46,759 bases of DNA from CAYZBM01 sp964476705 (GCA_964476705.1 CAYZBM010000007.1:1-46759), one strand, 5' to 3'; positions 1 through 7,802 are shown, counted from the first letter of the stretch. Numbers and translations: made by a program. The notes: generated by a model not told the origin, from the sequence alone.

Positions 1-6
1 GTCTTC

Positions 7-25
7 GATAAGATGAATTCTTATC
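7..25. repeat. Small hairpin at the window edge
   Basis: Seven-base arms (GATAAGA and TCTTATC) are separated by five bases. It could end a gene lying left of the window, but there is no clear T-run, so the role is unknown. Confidence 0.35.
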
Positions 26-41
26 TCAAGGCGTCCATACC

Positions 42-67
42 ATCATTTCAATCATTAAATACTATAG
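42..67 (+). repeat. Left inverted repeat flanking the ATPase gene
   Basis: The reverse complement of these 26 bases matches 1454-1479 at 24 of 26 positions. Weaker matching, interrupted by short gaps, continues outward on both sides (TATGGA and GCCTT motifs near 28-39 and 1485-1496). The two copies face each other across the ATPase gene and its promoter. This may be the boundary of a transferred cassette or a dispersed repeat; no transposase is encoded between the arms. Confidence 0.6.
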
Positions 68-130
68 AGTCCATAATTTAATTAATTTTTAGAATATTTT
101 AACCGCTTTATTGCTCTTATTTGCGAACAA

Positions 131-193
131 ATAGGAGATTATTTCCTATTTGACTAAGCTATTGGTCTATAGTATAATAGGAGAATATATCCT
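131..193 (+). promoter_or_regulatory. Two operator-like dyads bracketing the ATPase promoter
   Basis: ATAGGAGATTATTTCCT at 131-147 and ATAGGAGAATATATCCT at 177-193 agree at 15 of 17 positions. Each is a dyad with AGGA and TCCT half-sites seven bases apart. In the first copy the symmetry extends to nine-base arms (128-152). The first copy runs up to the -35 box and the second starts inside the -10 box. This is the usual layout for a repressor that binds two operators around a promoter. The binding protein is unknown, and no obvious HTH regulator is encoded in the island. Confidence 0.55.
150..178 (+). promoter_or_regulatory. Sigma70-type promoter of the ATPase gene
   Basis: TTGACT (150-155) and TATAAT (173-178) are separated by 17 bases, close to the consensus. 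The start codon lies at 218, giving a leader of roughly 30 bases with AGTAGG as a possible ribosome site. Confidence 0.7.
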
Positions 194-217
194 TTTTAGT
201 CTAAGTAGGTAAAAATA

Positions 218-1448
218 ATGAAAATAAGGCGCTTGCTCCAAGATAGACTTATAAAATCCTTATCGGCTTTTCCTGCTGTATATTTAGCCGGTCCAAGGCA
301 AGCCGGCAAAACAACTTTATGCAAAGAGCTTGTAGGCAATCATTTTAAAGCTGAATATATTTCTTTTGATAATATTGGGACTAGAAATTCCGCACAGTAC
401 GATCCAGATATATTTCTAAGAAATATGAATATTCCTATTATACTTGATGAGATACAAATGGTCCCAGAATTATTTAGACCTCTAAAAATAATGATAGACG
501 AAAGAAGAAATCTAGAAAATGGTGGTAAAAATAGTTTCCTGTTGACTGGATCTGCAAGTATATTCGCTTTACCAAAGCTTTCTGATGCTTTAGTTGGAAG
601 AATAATATTACATACATTATTACCGTTATCGGCTCTAGAAATTAATAATTCCAATAAAAAAATTCAACTAACCTTTATCGACAAATTATTTCTAACTGAA
701 TTTAAATTTACAAAATTTTCAAGTAGTAATTTGTTAGAAATATTGACCAAGGCCTCGTTCCCTGAACTTAACAATAATTTAGATAATTCTTTGCGCAATG
801 AGTGGTGTGATAGTTATATAAACACTATAATGCAAAGAGATGTACGTGCCCTTATGGAAGTAGAAAAAATTACGGGCCTACTCAATCTACTAAAAATTAT
901 TGCAACCCGCACTGGAGGACTATTAAATGAGTCCTCCTTCGCTACAGATNNNNNNNNNNATGTTACTTGAACATTTGTTTCTAATTCAAACTATACCAGC
1001 TTGGTCAACAAATCTGGGAACCAGGTTAATAAAATCACCAAAAATTTATATATCTGATATCAATCTTTTAGCTTATTTATTAAATTCTGATTTAAAGGTT
1101 ATAATGAATAAGAACCGAGAACTCTTTGGTAAAATATTAGAAAATTTTGTAGCAATAGAGCTTACTAAACAAATCAATTTCTCAGACACAAGAGCTCTGA
1201 TCTATCATTATCGTACTACTAAGAACCAAGAAATTGACTTTATAATTGAAGGACCTGAAAAACATATCGTCGCTATAGAAGTTAAATCTTCATCTCATAT
1301 AGATGCTAGTGATTTTAAAGTTATAAGAAGTCTACAAGAAAAATTACCAGAAAAATTTAAACAAGGTATAGTCTTATACACTGGCAGAGAATTAATCCCT
1401 TTTGGCAAAAATATCTGGGCCGTACCAATAGAAGCTCTATGGGCATAG
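218..1448 (+). CDS. AAA_14/DUF4143 family ATP-binding protein, interrupted by an assembly gap
   Basis: This is one gene split by ten Ns at 950-959. The left part has Walker A GPRQAGKT (residues 25-32), Walker B IILDEIQ (74-80) and a sensor-like FLLTGSAS. The right part is a typical DUF4143 C-terminus with EIDFIIE and IEVKSS, a nuclease-like pattern of acidic residue plus ExK, and it ends in the family's usual ALW motif. The left part supplies 244 codons and the right part 163 including stop. The two lie in different frames across ten Ns, so the true gap should be a multiple of three. The family hallmark between LLNESSFATD and LLEHLF (a winged-helix segment, usually a dozen or so residues) is missing, so the gap is probably a placeholder shorter than reality. 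Family members are widespread, mobile-looking ATPases whose cellular function is mostly unknown. A true frameshift at the gap cannot be excluded. Confidence 0.8.
950..959. other. Run of ten Ns (assembly gap)
   Basis: Ten consecutive Ns lie inside the ATPase coding region. The length looks like a scaffolding placeholder, because the flanking frames join only if the gap is a multiple of three bases. Confidence 0.95.
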
Positions 1449-1453
1449 TTATA

Positions 1454-1479
1454 TTATAGTATTTCATGATTGAAATGAT
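1454..1479 (-). repeat. Right inverted repeat flanking the ATPase gene
   Basis: This is the inverted copy of 42-67 (24 of 26 matches), beginning six bases after the ATPase stop codon. With the left copy it encloses the whole gene and its control region. Confidence 0.6.
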
Positions 1480-1546
1480 CTATATTATGGAGCCTTCAGT
1501 AAAACATAAATAGCATTATAAGTATATGTTTTTTCAGGATAACCTG

Positions 1547-1565
1547 TCCCGGATTCAGTCCGGGA
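1547..1565. repeat. GC-rich palindromic hairpin
   Basis: Arms TCCCGGA and TCCGGGA are perfect around the loop TTCAG. It stands out in very AT-rich surroundings and resembles the CCCGGA...TCCGGG intergenic palindromes dispersed in many alphaproteobacteria. It lacks a T-run but lies between the convergent ends of the ATPase and hydrolase genes, so it may help termination. Confidence 0.5.
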
Positions 1566-1643
1566 TGTAGCATCATAGAAATAATTTAATAATTATTGAT
1601 TAGAGGTAAATTATTTCTTGATCTACTATAGATTAAAGAATGA

Positions 1644-2228
1644 CTAAAATAGCCATTGAGGGGATGATATAATGGACATTGCTAATAATTCATATCCATC
1701 ACCACCAGGATGGTATTGGTCATTATTACCAATCATTGTAAGCCACTCACTGTTACCTAGAAGAATATTATATAAGCTGATATATGGGACAGAATGAGCT
1801 TTGCAACGTTCTTGTAGTTTTTTATCAAGAGCTTTATTTCTTTGATCGTGGTGTTTTTCGATTAACGGCGGAGGTCCAATAATAACTATTCCATCATATA
1901 TAGATGCGCCCTTTATAAAGTCTTCTGTATGTTTTAAGGTTTCCTCCAAAGATACGCGCAGCTTTGTATCAATAATATTTGTATCATTTGTGCCAAAGGC
2001 AAATACAACATATTTTTTATCACAATCAACTAACCTAACAGTTGCTTCTTGTTTCCATCGGTTGGCGATGTCTTTACTTGTATTTCCGCGGATACCTAAG
2101 TTATAGTATGTAATAAAATGGCTTTTATTAGCTTTAGCAATAGCTCTACCAACCCACCCGAGAGCGGCTGCGTCACCTGTACCATTCACATAAGAATCAC
2201 CAAAAAAACATATTCTAATATCTGTCAT
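1644..2228 (-). CDS. GDSL/SGNH-family hydrolase
   Basis: This is a 194-aa predicted esterase or lipase of the SGNH fold. The hallmark blocks are visible in order: GDS with the nucleophile Ser near residue 12 (FGDSYVNG), the block II Gly in NLGIRGN, GTND with the oxyanion Asn near residue 100, and the C-terminal Asp-His pair in DQYHPGGDGY. There is no signal peptide, so it probably acts in the cytoplasm. The substrate cannot be told from sequence; carbohydrate esters and lysophospholipids are both known for the family. It lies between the ATPase gene and a decayed copy of that gene's 3' end, convergent with the ATPase, which suggests it belongs to the same accessory island. Confidence 0.8.
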   Translation of the reverse strand: MTDIRICFFGDSYVNGTGDAAALGWVGRAIAKANKSHFITYYNLGIRGNTSKDIANRWKQEATVRLVDCDKKYVVFAFGTNDTNIIDTKLRVSLEETLKHTEDFIKGASIYDGIVIIGPPPLIEKHHDQRNKALDKKLQERCKAHSVPYISLYNILLGNSEWLTMIGNNDQYHPGGDGYELLAMSIISSPQWLF

Positions 2229-2249
2229 AGGGTCATTACAAAAGAAGGA

Positions 2250-2318
2250 TTAGTAAAAGTAAATTATACACTTATTTTTATCCCATACCTAAACGTCATA
2301 GATGCTCTATGGGCATAG
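2250..2318 (+). pseudogene. Remnant of a second ATPase (DUF4143) 3' end
   Basis: Positions 2301-2322 repeat 1431-1452 with one mismatch, including the last codons ALWA, the TAG stop and the bases after it. Upstream, a shared TTATACACT (2264-2272 and 1374-1382) and an ATCCC stretch keep the same order. In frame the fragment reads VNYT...IP...IDALWA, against VLYT...IP...IEALWA in the intact gene. No complete gene exists, because further upstream is occupied by the hydrolase on the other strand. It is probably debris of a lost paralogue or a partial duplication that now brackets the hydrolase gene. Confidence 0.5.
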
Positions 2319-2334
2319 TTATTAATAAAAAACA

Positions 2335-4752
2335 TTATTGAGAAACACAATAAAGTCGAAGAGTAGATGAGCAAGATATAGAAGAAGAGTTCCAATAAGT
2401 AGAGGTTGCTGAATTTGATGATCCTAAGTTCCCCGTACCAGCACCTCCACTTGTCCAATTAGAGCATGTTGAACTTCCATTAGCCCCGGTCCAAACAAAG
2501 CTACTCACAGAAGAAATGGTATTTACTAAAGAGCTAGAACTAACTAAATTTCCTCCAGTTGCGGTAGCAATAAGCGTGGTACCATCTGCTCTATAATAAC
2601 TAACTCCATTTGTTGTCGCATTATTTCCGTTTAATAAGGCCTTATAAGTATAATCGGCAGCAAAACCACTGCTAGGTTTGGCAGCATCAGTGTTACATTT
2701 TGCATTAGCTCCACTAAAGCCTCCAAGATTTCCATTATAAGTAGAACTACTTAAAAATATTATCTGTGGCGGCACAGTATATGTAAATTGGTCAGCAGAG
2801 GAAATAGTGCTAGTGCCAGAAGGAGTGGTCACGGTAATATCTACCACTCCAGCACTGCCTGCAGGAGAAACCGCCGTGATAGAGGTACTACTATCAATGT
2901 TAAAAGATGACGCCTCTGTGCTTCCAAAAGTTACATTTGTAGCATCGGTAAAATCTGTCCCGGTAATAGTTACAGATGTCCCTCCAGTAGTGAACCCTGA
3001 TGTTGGAGATATAGAGGTAATAGTAGGAGCTGAAGCAAGGTAGGTATAACCATTAACTAATGTACCGGTACCTTGTGGGTTTGTTATAGCAATATCTACG
3101 CTTCCTGTTCCATGCGCTGGGGTAACCAGAGTAATGGTTGTATCATTAACTACATTTAAACTCGTAGCTGCTACCCCTCCAAATGTTACTGCTGTAGTAC
3201 CAGTTAAGTGAGTTCCGGTTATAGTTACAGAAGTACCACCGCTTATCACTCCAGAATCAGGGGAGAGCAGCGTAAGAGTAGGATTTGAAGCCGTAAGAGT
3301 ATAAGATTGGCTAAAAGTCATTCTTTGGCCATCAGGGTTGGTAACAACTACATCCACTATCCGCGTAGGAGGAGTAGCATAAGCACTAGATATAAAAAAT
3401 TCTGCAAATATTTTAAGTAATGATGGATTATTTTGCGATACTAATGATAGATCGGGAACCGTAACTACTATTTGTGTGGAAGTTACTGATATTATATCAG
3501 CATTCACTCCAGCAAATGTTACAACTACACCAGGAAGAAAATTATTACCGGTAATGGTAACCGTGCCACCACCAGTTGTTGGACCTCCTGAGGGGCTAAT
3601 TGACAGCGCAACTGGTCCGTTTAAGACTTTACGTTGCTCAGATTCTACTCCTACATGCGCCATATGAACTGCAGGATCTTTAACCCAGCTTAATAAATCT
3701 TTTAGTGCTTCCGTTTTTGCTTGTGTATATCCTGAATTAGAGCCATCAAGGGCAAGGCTAACATTAATTCCAAATCTATTACTATCTGGAATTTGTCCTT
3801 TTGAGACCATTCTCTCCGCAAAAATAGAAATATCTAGGCTTCCTCCGCTTAATAAACTACCAGGTAGTAAATGTAACTCACTACCGTATGTATCGCTCAT
3901 AGCACGATTTTCTGAGGAAAGCGTAATTTTTGTATAATCATCAATAATTTGCTCTAATTTTAGCGATCCGCCCATACCAAAACGATCATGAGCTCCGCTA
4001 AAACCGGTTAAGCTATCGTAATTAACTGCATCATAAAGAACACCAAGCTTCAATAAAGTTTTTGGGTTAAAGGCTAAGTCAGTACCAATATTAATACCCT
4101 GACTTTTAGATCCCGCTAGATGTCTATCATTTGTATATTGTAAAGAATCTTCAATAATCGTCATTGAACTAAGATTTTTACTAGGAGCTTTTGCAAAATA
4201 GCCGCCAATATATAAGTTTTGTAAAATTTGATTATCAAAATTTTGGCGTAATTGTAGTCCGTATGCCCTTTGCCCCACCCTTTCATCTAACTTTCCTGAA
4301 TAAAAATCAAAGGGCAAATCCTGACTTAAATATTCACTGCTAAATTTAAATTGTAAATTTTCACTTAGCTGAGTTGCAACTGTTCCATTAATTCGATATT
4401 GATTAGCACCATAATCACCTAATAAGGACGCAGCCCAATTATCATTAAATTTTTGAGCATACCCAGCATTATAAATTGCACCAAGTAAACTATCATAATT
4501 AGCGCCAAAAGAAAAAGGTCCCATATTTGGCATCATGCCCGACAAAAGCGGAAAAAAATTTGAAGGATTTTGGGATTTAGGAGAATCAACTTTAATTCCA
4601 GAATTACTATTATTAGCACTCTCTGAAATCATTTCAGATTTTAAATCAGTATTAGCCGCTGCACTTACAGATAGCACTTGAAGTAAAAATACAATCAAAA
4701 GTAAATTAGTTAGCCTAACTAAGTTAAGAAATTTTCTTAGTGAATAATGCAT
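2335..4752 (-). CDS. Invasin-like surface protein: beta-barrel, three IPT/TIG domains, DUF1554 tip
   Basis: This is an 805-aa secreted protein. Residues 1-32 are a signal peptide (hydrophobic LLLIVFLLQVL, cut near SAAA-N). Residues about 80-337 alternate aromatic and polar residues like an outer-membrane beta-barrel. Residues 354-380 resemble the linker after inverse-autotransporter barrels. Three IPT/TIG immunoglobulin-like domains follow (about 382-486, 491-571, 575-659), each with an ISP or LSP start, a GG-T-VTITG strand and a VTF-G motif. Residues 664-804 match DUF1554, including TYNGNLGGFSGANAKC and four cysteines (686, 763, 794, 802). The order barrel, Ig-like repeats and lectin-like tip is that of intimin/invasin (type V e secretion), so an adhesin displayed on the cell surface is likely. 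The barrel assignment rests on pattern, not on a named motif. IPT 1 carries an odd hydrophobic insert near residues 444-462. Confidence 0.7.
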   Translation of the reverse strand: MHYSLRKFLNLVRLTNLLLIVFLLQVLSVSAAANTDLKSEMISESANNSNSGIKVDSPKSQNPSNFFPLLSGMMPNMGPFSFGANYDSLLGAIYNAGYAQKFNDNWAASLLGDYGANQYRINGTVATQLSENLQFKFSSEYLSQDLPFDFYSGKLDERVGQRAYGLQLRQNFDNQILQNLYIGGYFAKAPSKNLSSMTIIEDSLQYTNDRHLAGSKSQGINIGTDLAFNPKTLLKLGVLYDAVNYDSLTGFSGAHDRFGMGGSLKLEQIIDDYTKITLSSENRAMSDTYGSELHLLPGSLLSGGSLDISIFAERMVSKGQIPDSNRFGINVSLALDGSNSGYTQAKTEALKDLLSWVKDPAVHMAHVGVESEQRKVLNGPVALSISPSGGPTTGGGTVTITGNNFLPGVVVTFAGVNADIISVTSTQIVVTVPDLSLVSQNNPSLLKIFAEFFISSAYATPPTRIVDVVVTNPDGQRMTFSQSYTLTASNPTLTLLSPDSGVISGGTSVTITGTHLTGTTAVTFGGVAATSLNVVNDTTITLVTPAHGTGSVDIAITNPQGTGTLVNGYTYLASAPTITSISPTSGFTTGGTSVTITGTDFTDATNVTFGSTEASSFNIDSSTSITAVSPAGSAGVVDITVTTPSGTSTISSADQFTYTVPPQIIFLSSSTYNGNLGGFSGANAKCNTDAAKPSSGFAADYTYKALLNGNNATTNGVSYYRADGTTLIATATGGNLVSSSSLVNTISSVSSFVWTGANGSSTCSNWTSGGAGTGNLGSSNSATSTYWNSSSISCSSTLRLYCVSQ

Positions 4753-4764
4753 TACTTGAAGCCC

Positions 4765-4791
4765 TGTCTCTTAATTAAGAATTAAGAGACA
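4765..4791 (-). promoter_or_regulatory. Stable hairpin just upstream of the adhesin start codon
   Basis: Perfect 12-base arms (TGTCTCTTAATT and AATTAAGAGACA) surround a three-base loop. On the transcribed strand the 3' arm runs directly into AGGG, the likely ribosome site, about ten bases before the ATG. It could modulate translation or act as a terminator or attenuator, though no T-run follows. A second small dyad (GCTAA/TTAGC) lies at 4793-4808. Confidence 0.45.
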
Positions 4792-4917
4792 TGCTAACAA
4801 TTATTAGCTTAAAAACAATTCCTTAATAAAAATATCCAGAAAAACTTATCTGATTCATGTCAAAAGCTTTTTTTTAGCAACAGCATCTAACATTATAATA
4901 AAGGCAAAAGAATAATA

Positions 4918-6207
4918 TTACTTTATCCTTTCAATCAAAGCTCCGCATTTGGCTAATTTTTCTTCGATCCGTTCATAACCGCGGTCAATATGATACATAC
5001 GATTAACTATGCTGGTTCCTTGCGCAATTAATGCTGCAAGAACTAGAGATACTGATGCTCGTAAATCTGTAGCCATAGTCTGTGCTCCACTTAAACTAGG
5101 AATACCCTTTATTATTGCTACATGACCATCAATAGTGATATCTGAACCCATACGGATAAGTTCTGCTGCTTGCATAAATCTATTTTCAAAAATATTTTCG
5201 GTAATTATAGACGTTCCGTCAGCAACACACATTAACGCCATAAATTGAGCTTGTAGATCAGTTGCAAATCCTGGATATGGCTGGGTAACTAAATTAACTG
5301 ATTTCGGTTGTTCATCACAACTAACTTCAATAGTTTCATTATCTATAACTTTTATCTCCATGCCCGTTTCTAAAAATTTATCAATGGTTGAGCGCATGAT
5401 TTCTAGATCGATATGTTTTATTTTAAGTCTTCCTTTGGTGATAGCTGCAGCTACAATATAAGTTCCTGCCTCAATTCTATCAGAGATAACCTTATGAGTT
5501 GCCCCATTTAGTCTATCTACCCCTTCAACAATTAAAGTATCAGTTCCTATCCCTTTAATCTTGGCGCCCATTTTTACTAAACAATTAGCTAAATCTACAA
5601 TTTCAGGCTCTTTCGCAGCATTTCTTAAAGTTGTAGTTCCTAATGCCAACGTTGCTGCCATTAATATATTTTCTGTAGCTCCTACAGATACTTTATCAAA
5701 ATAAATTTCTGTACCTTTAAGACGTTCTGTTTTAGCAACGATATAGCCATCTTCAATAGATATATCAGCTCCCATTTGCATTAAAGCCTTTAAGTGTAAA
5801 TCTACCGGTCTAGTACCAATAGCGCACCCCCCAGGCAAAGAAACCCTAGCTTCACCAAATCGTGCCAGCAATGGCCCTAAAACTAAAACAGAGGCCCGCA
5901 TTTTTCTTACAATATCATAAGGAGATTCAAAAGATTTAATTTTATCACTACAAAGAGTCATTACTCCAGCACTATAACTACTTCCTACCAGATCTTTTAT
6001 ACTATCGTCTAAAGAAATAGAAGTTCCGTGCTGCAGCAATAAATTAGCCATCGTTGAGATATCTGATATATGTGGAATATTAGATAATCTTAGTGGCTGA
6101 TCCGTTAAAAGACTTGCTACCATTAGCGGTAAAGCAGAATTCTTAGCTCCACTTAATTCGATAGTTCCGCGTAAGGGGACGCCGCCTGTAATTCTAATTT
6201 TATCCAT
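4918..6207 (-). CDS. murA: UDP-N-acetylglucosamine 1-carboxyvinyltransferase
   Basis: MurA transfers enolpyruvate from PEP to UDP-GlcNAc, the first committed step of peptidoglycan synthesis, in the cytoplasm. The 429-aa length is normal. The N-terminal GAKNSALP motif supplies the conserved Lys22-Asn23. The active-site loop LPGGCAIGTRPVDLHL retains the catalytic cysteine at 128, so the protein should be fosfomycin-sensitive by family knowledge. The C-terminal RGYERIEEKL is also typical. It lies 53 bases after dcd on the same strand. Keeping murA implies that the organism still makes a cell wall, consistent with mltA elsewhere in the window. Confidence 0.97.
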   Translation of the reverse strand: MDKIRITGGVPLRGTIELSGAKNSALPLMVASLLTDQPLRLSNIPHISDISTMANLLLQHGTSISLDDSIKDLVGSSYSAGVMTLCSDKIKSFESPYDIVRKMRASVLVLGPLLARFGEARVSLPGGCAIGTRPVDLHLKALMQMGADISIEDGYIVAKTERLKGTEIYFDKVSVGATENILMAATLALGTTTLRNAAKEPEIVDLANCLVKMGAKIKGIGTDTLIVEGVDRLNGATHKVISDRIEAGTYIVAAAITKGRLKIKHIDLEIMRSTIDKFLETGMEIKVIDNETIEVSCDEQPKSVNLVTQPYPGFATDLQAQFMALMCVADGTSIITENIFENRFMQAAELIRMGSDITIDGHVAIIKGIPSLSGAQTMATDLRASVSLVLAALIAQGTSIVNRMYHIDRGYERIEEKLAKCGALIERIK

Positions 6208-6260
6208 TAATTTACTCTAACTTTTTCTAATTTTTATAGTTTATAGTAGATCATAATTTA

Positions 6261-6815
6261 CTATATCTTTGGTAATGTTACACCTTGTTGTTTCATATAT
6301 TTACCGACTCTATCTGCATATGAAACTTCACAAATTTTATCGCCTTTTAAAAATAAGAACTGACAAGCCCCTTCATTGGCATAAATTTTAGCAGGAAGAG
6401 GTGTAGTATTAGAAAATTCAAGAGTAACATGTCCTTCCCATTCCGGTTCAAGTGGAGTTACATTTACTATAATACCGCATCTAGCATAAGTTGATTTCCC
6501 AACACAAATAACTAAAACGTCTCTAGGTATTTTAAAATATTCTACAGTCCGCGCGAGCACAAAACTATTTGGAGGAATAACACAAACATCCGTAGTTCTA
6601 TCTACAAACCCTTTACTTGAAAAATCTTTAGGATCAACGATTGCTGAATCTATATTTGTAAAAAGCTTAAATTCTGTTGAAACTCTGGCATCATAACCAT
6701 AAGAAGATAGTCCATAAGAGATAACTCCATCTCTTTTTTGTGATTCTTCAAATGGAGAAATCATTTTATCTTTTAAGGATCTTTCTCTGATCCAACTGTC
6801 TGGCATAATTGTCAT
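6261..6815 (-). CDS. dcd: dCTP deaminase
   Basis: Dcd deaminates dCTP to dUTP, feeding dTMP synthesis through dUTPase. The 184-aa sequence is full length and trimeric-dUTPase-like. Key stretches are SYGYDARVS, GKSTYARCG and TPLEPEWEGHVTLEFSNTT, the last carrying the family's catalytic Glu. The chosen start gives MTIMPDSW; the second Met three codons later is an equally possible start. It sits between the 274-aa membrane protein and murA on the same strand, with gaps of 73 and 53 bases, so a shared transcript is plausible. Confidence 0.96.
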   Translation of the reverse strand: MTIMPDSWIRERSLKDKMISPFEESQKRDGVISYGLSSYGYDARVSTEFKLFTNIDSAIVDPKDFSSKGFVDRTTDVCVIPPNSFVLARTVEYFKIPRDVLVICVGKSTYARCGIIVNVTPLEPEWEGHVTLEFSNTTPLPAKIYANEGACQFLFLKGDKICEVSYADRVGKYMKQQGVTLPKI

Positions 6816-6888
6816 ATTATATTTACTTTCTCTGTTTATTAGAAATAAGAAAGTTATTAATATAGACTATTAAATCGCTTGACAATAT

Positions 6889-7713
6889 TTATTGTCCACC
6901 AGCCCATAAATCTCTAGATTTCATCCTGGAGTTGTGAATCTGCCTCTGTAAATCGCCTACCCTTCCTTGCCAATCAGTACGAGGCCTGCCCTTACTTACC
7001 CTATGCTCCCAACTCTGCTTTCCAAGTATAATAGCTTGGCTTTTTTTTCGTTTTAAGCGATTGGAAGATTCAATTATTAATCTTTTTATTCGATCATGCT
7101 CTCTAACATTTTCCATGATCTTTTGAATATTTTTATTTCGTCTTAGCATTATCAATTTATATAATTGCCTACGGCTATTAGCTCTAACCTTTTCACCACC
7201 AACAAAAGCTACAAATATCAGCTCACTTAAACCCAAACTTAAAATCAGCGAAATAAATATATCTAAAAAATTTCCTGAAATTAATGCTTGCAAGGTGTGG
7301 CCATACTCTACTCCACGCCAAACAGCGCTAATCCCCCTTCCAAAGTCTTGAGCCTCGGATGCTAGGCTACGCTCTATTTCTATAGTTTTTTGCCTAATTT
7401 TAAAATCCGCTAATTCTTTTTCAATTGGTTTAGGCGCGGGCCTTTCTTCACGATCACTATCACCACCTAATGATCTACCTCTAGCTTTTTCTTTTGCTTC
7501 TGGGTCAATAGATCTAGAAAATGCATTATACTCTAATTGTAAAGCATCCTCCATTTGTCTTTCAACAGATGTAGTATCTATTCCTTTAAACTCATAAGTT
7601 AAACCTCTTATATATAGACTACCAATATACAGCTTTTGCTCTGCATCGTAATCTATAGACATCTGCGGCTGAAATTGATAAGTTGCTTCTAAAGCTGGCA
7701 CAATTTTATCCAA
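6889..7713 (-). CDS. Unrecognised protein with one hydrophobic segment and a basic C-terminus
   Basis: I do not recognise this 274-aa protein. It has a soluble N-terminal part rich in aromatic and acidic residues (1-70), a charged, proline-containing linker (70-110), one hydrophobic stretch at about 148-172 that is long enough to span a membrane, and a strongly basic C-terminal third (178-266) with many Arg and Lys. There is no N-terminal signal peptide. The layout suggests an inner-membrane protein with a basic tail that might bind nucleic acid or lipid head groups, but that is inference. It lies upstream of dcd on the same strand. Alternatively it could be a lineage-specific secreted protein. 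Confidence 0.55.
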   Translation of the reverse strand: MDKIVPALEATYQFQPQMSIDYDAEQKLYIGSLYIRGLTYEFKGIDTTSVERQMEDALQLEYNAFSRSIDPEAKEKARGRSLGGDSDREERPAPKPIEKELADFKIRQKTIEIERSLASEAQDFGRGISAVWRGVEYGHTLQALISGNFLDIFISLILSLGLSELIFVAFVGGEKVRANSRRQLYKLIMLRRNKNIQKIMENVREHDRIKRLIIESSNRLKRKKSQAIILGKQSWEHRVSKGRPRTDWQGRVGDLQRQIHNSRMKSRDLWAGGQ

Positions 7714-7802
7714 AAAATATAAATAATATTAATTAACTATTATAAATTATAGCATATAAACATAACAGTTTTATTATAATTTTTATATTAATTGCATAAA
7801 AA

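Noticed and set aside
42..1479. Insertion sequence
   Set aside because: Inverted repeats are present, but the enclosed protein is an AAA_14/DUF4143 ATPase, with no DDE, HUH or serine/tyrosine transposase and no clear target-site duplication.
2118..2318. Plus-strand frame of 66 codons ending in ALWA
   Set aside because: Its first half is antisense to the SGNH hydrolase. Only the last 20 or so codons have meaning, as a remnant of the ATPase 3' end, which is listed separately.
2807..3667. Plus-strand open frames rich in Val, Pro and Thr
   Set aside because: They are reverse-strand shadows of the repetitive IPT/TIG coding region of the adhesin, with no ribosome site or family match.
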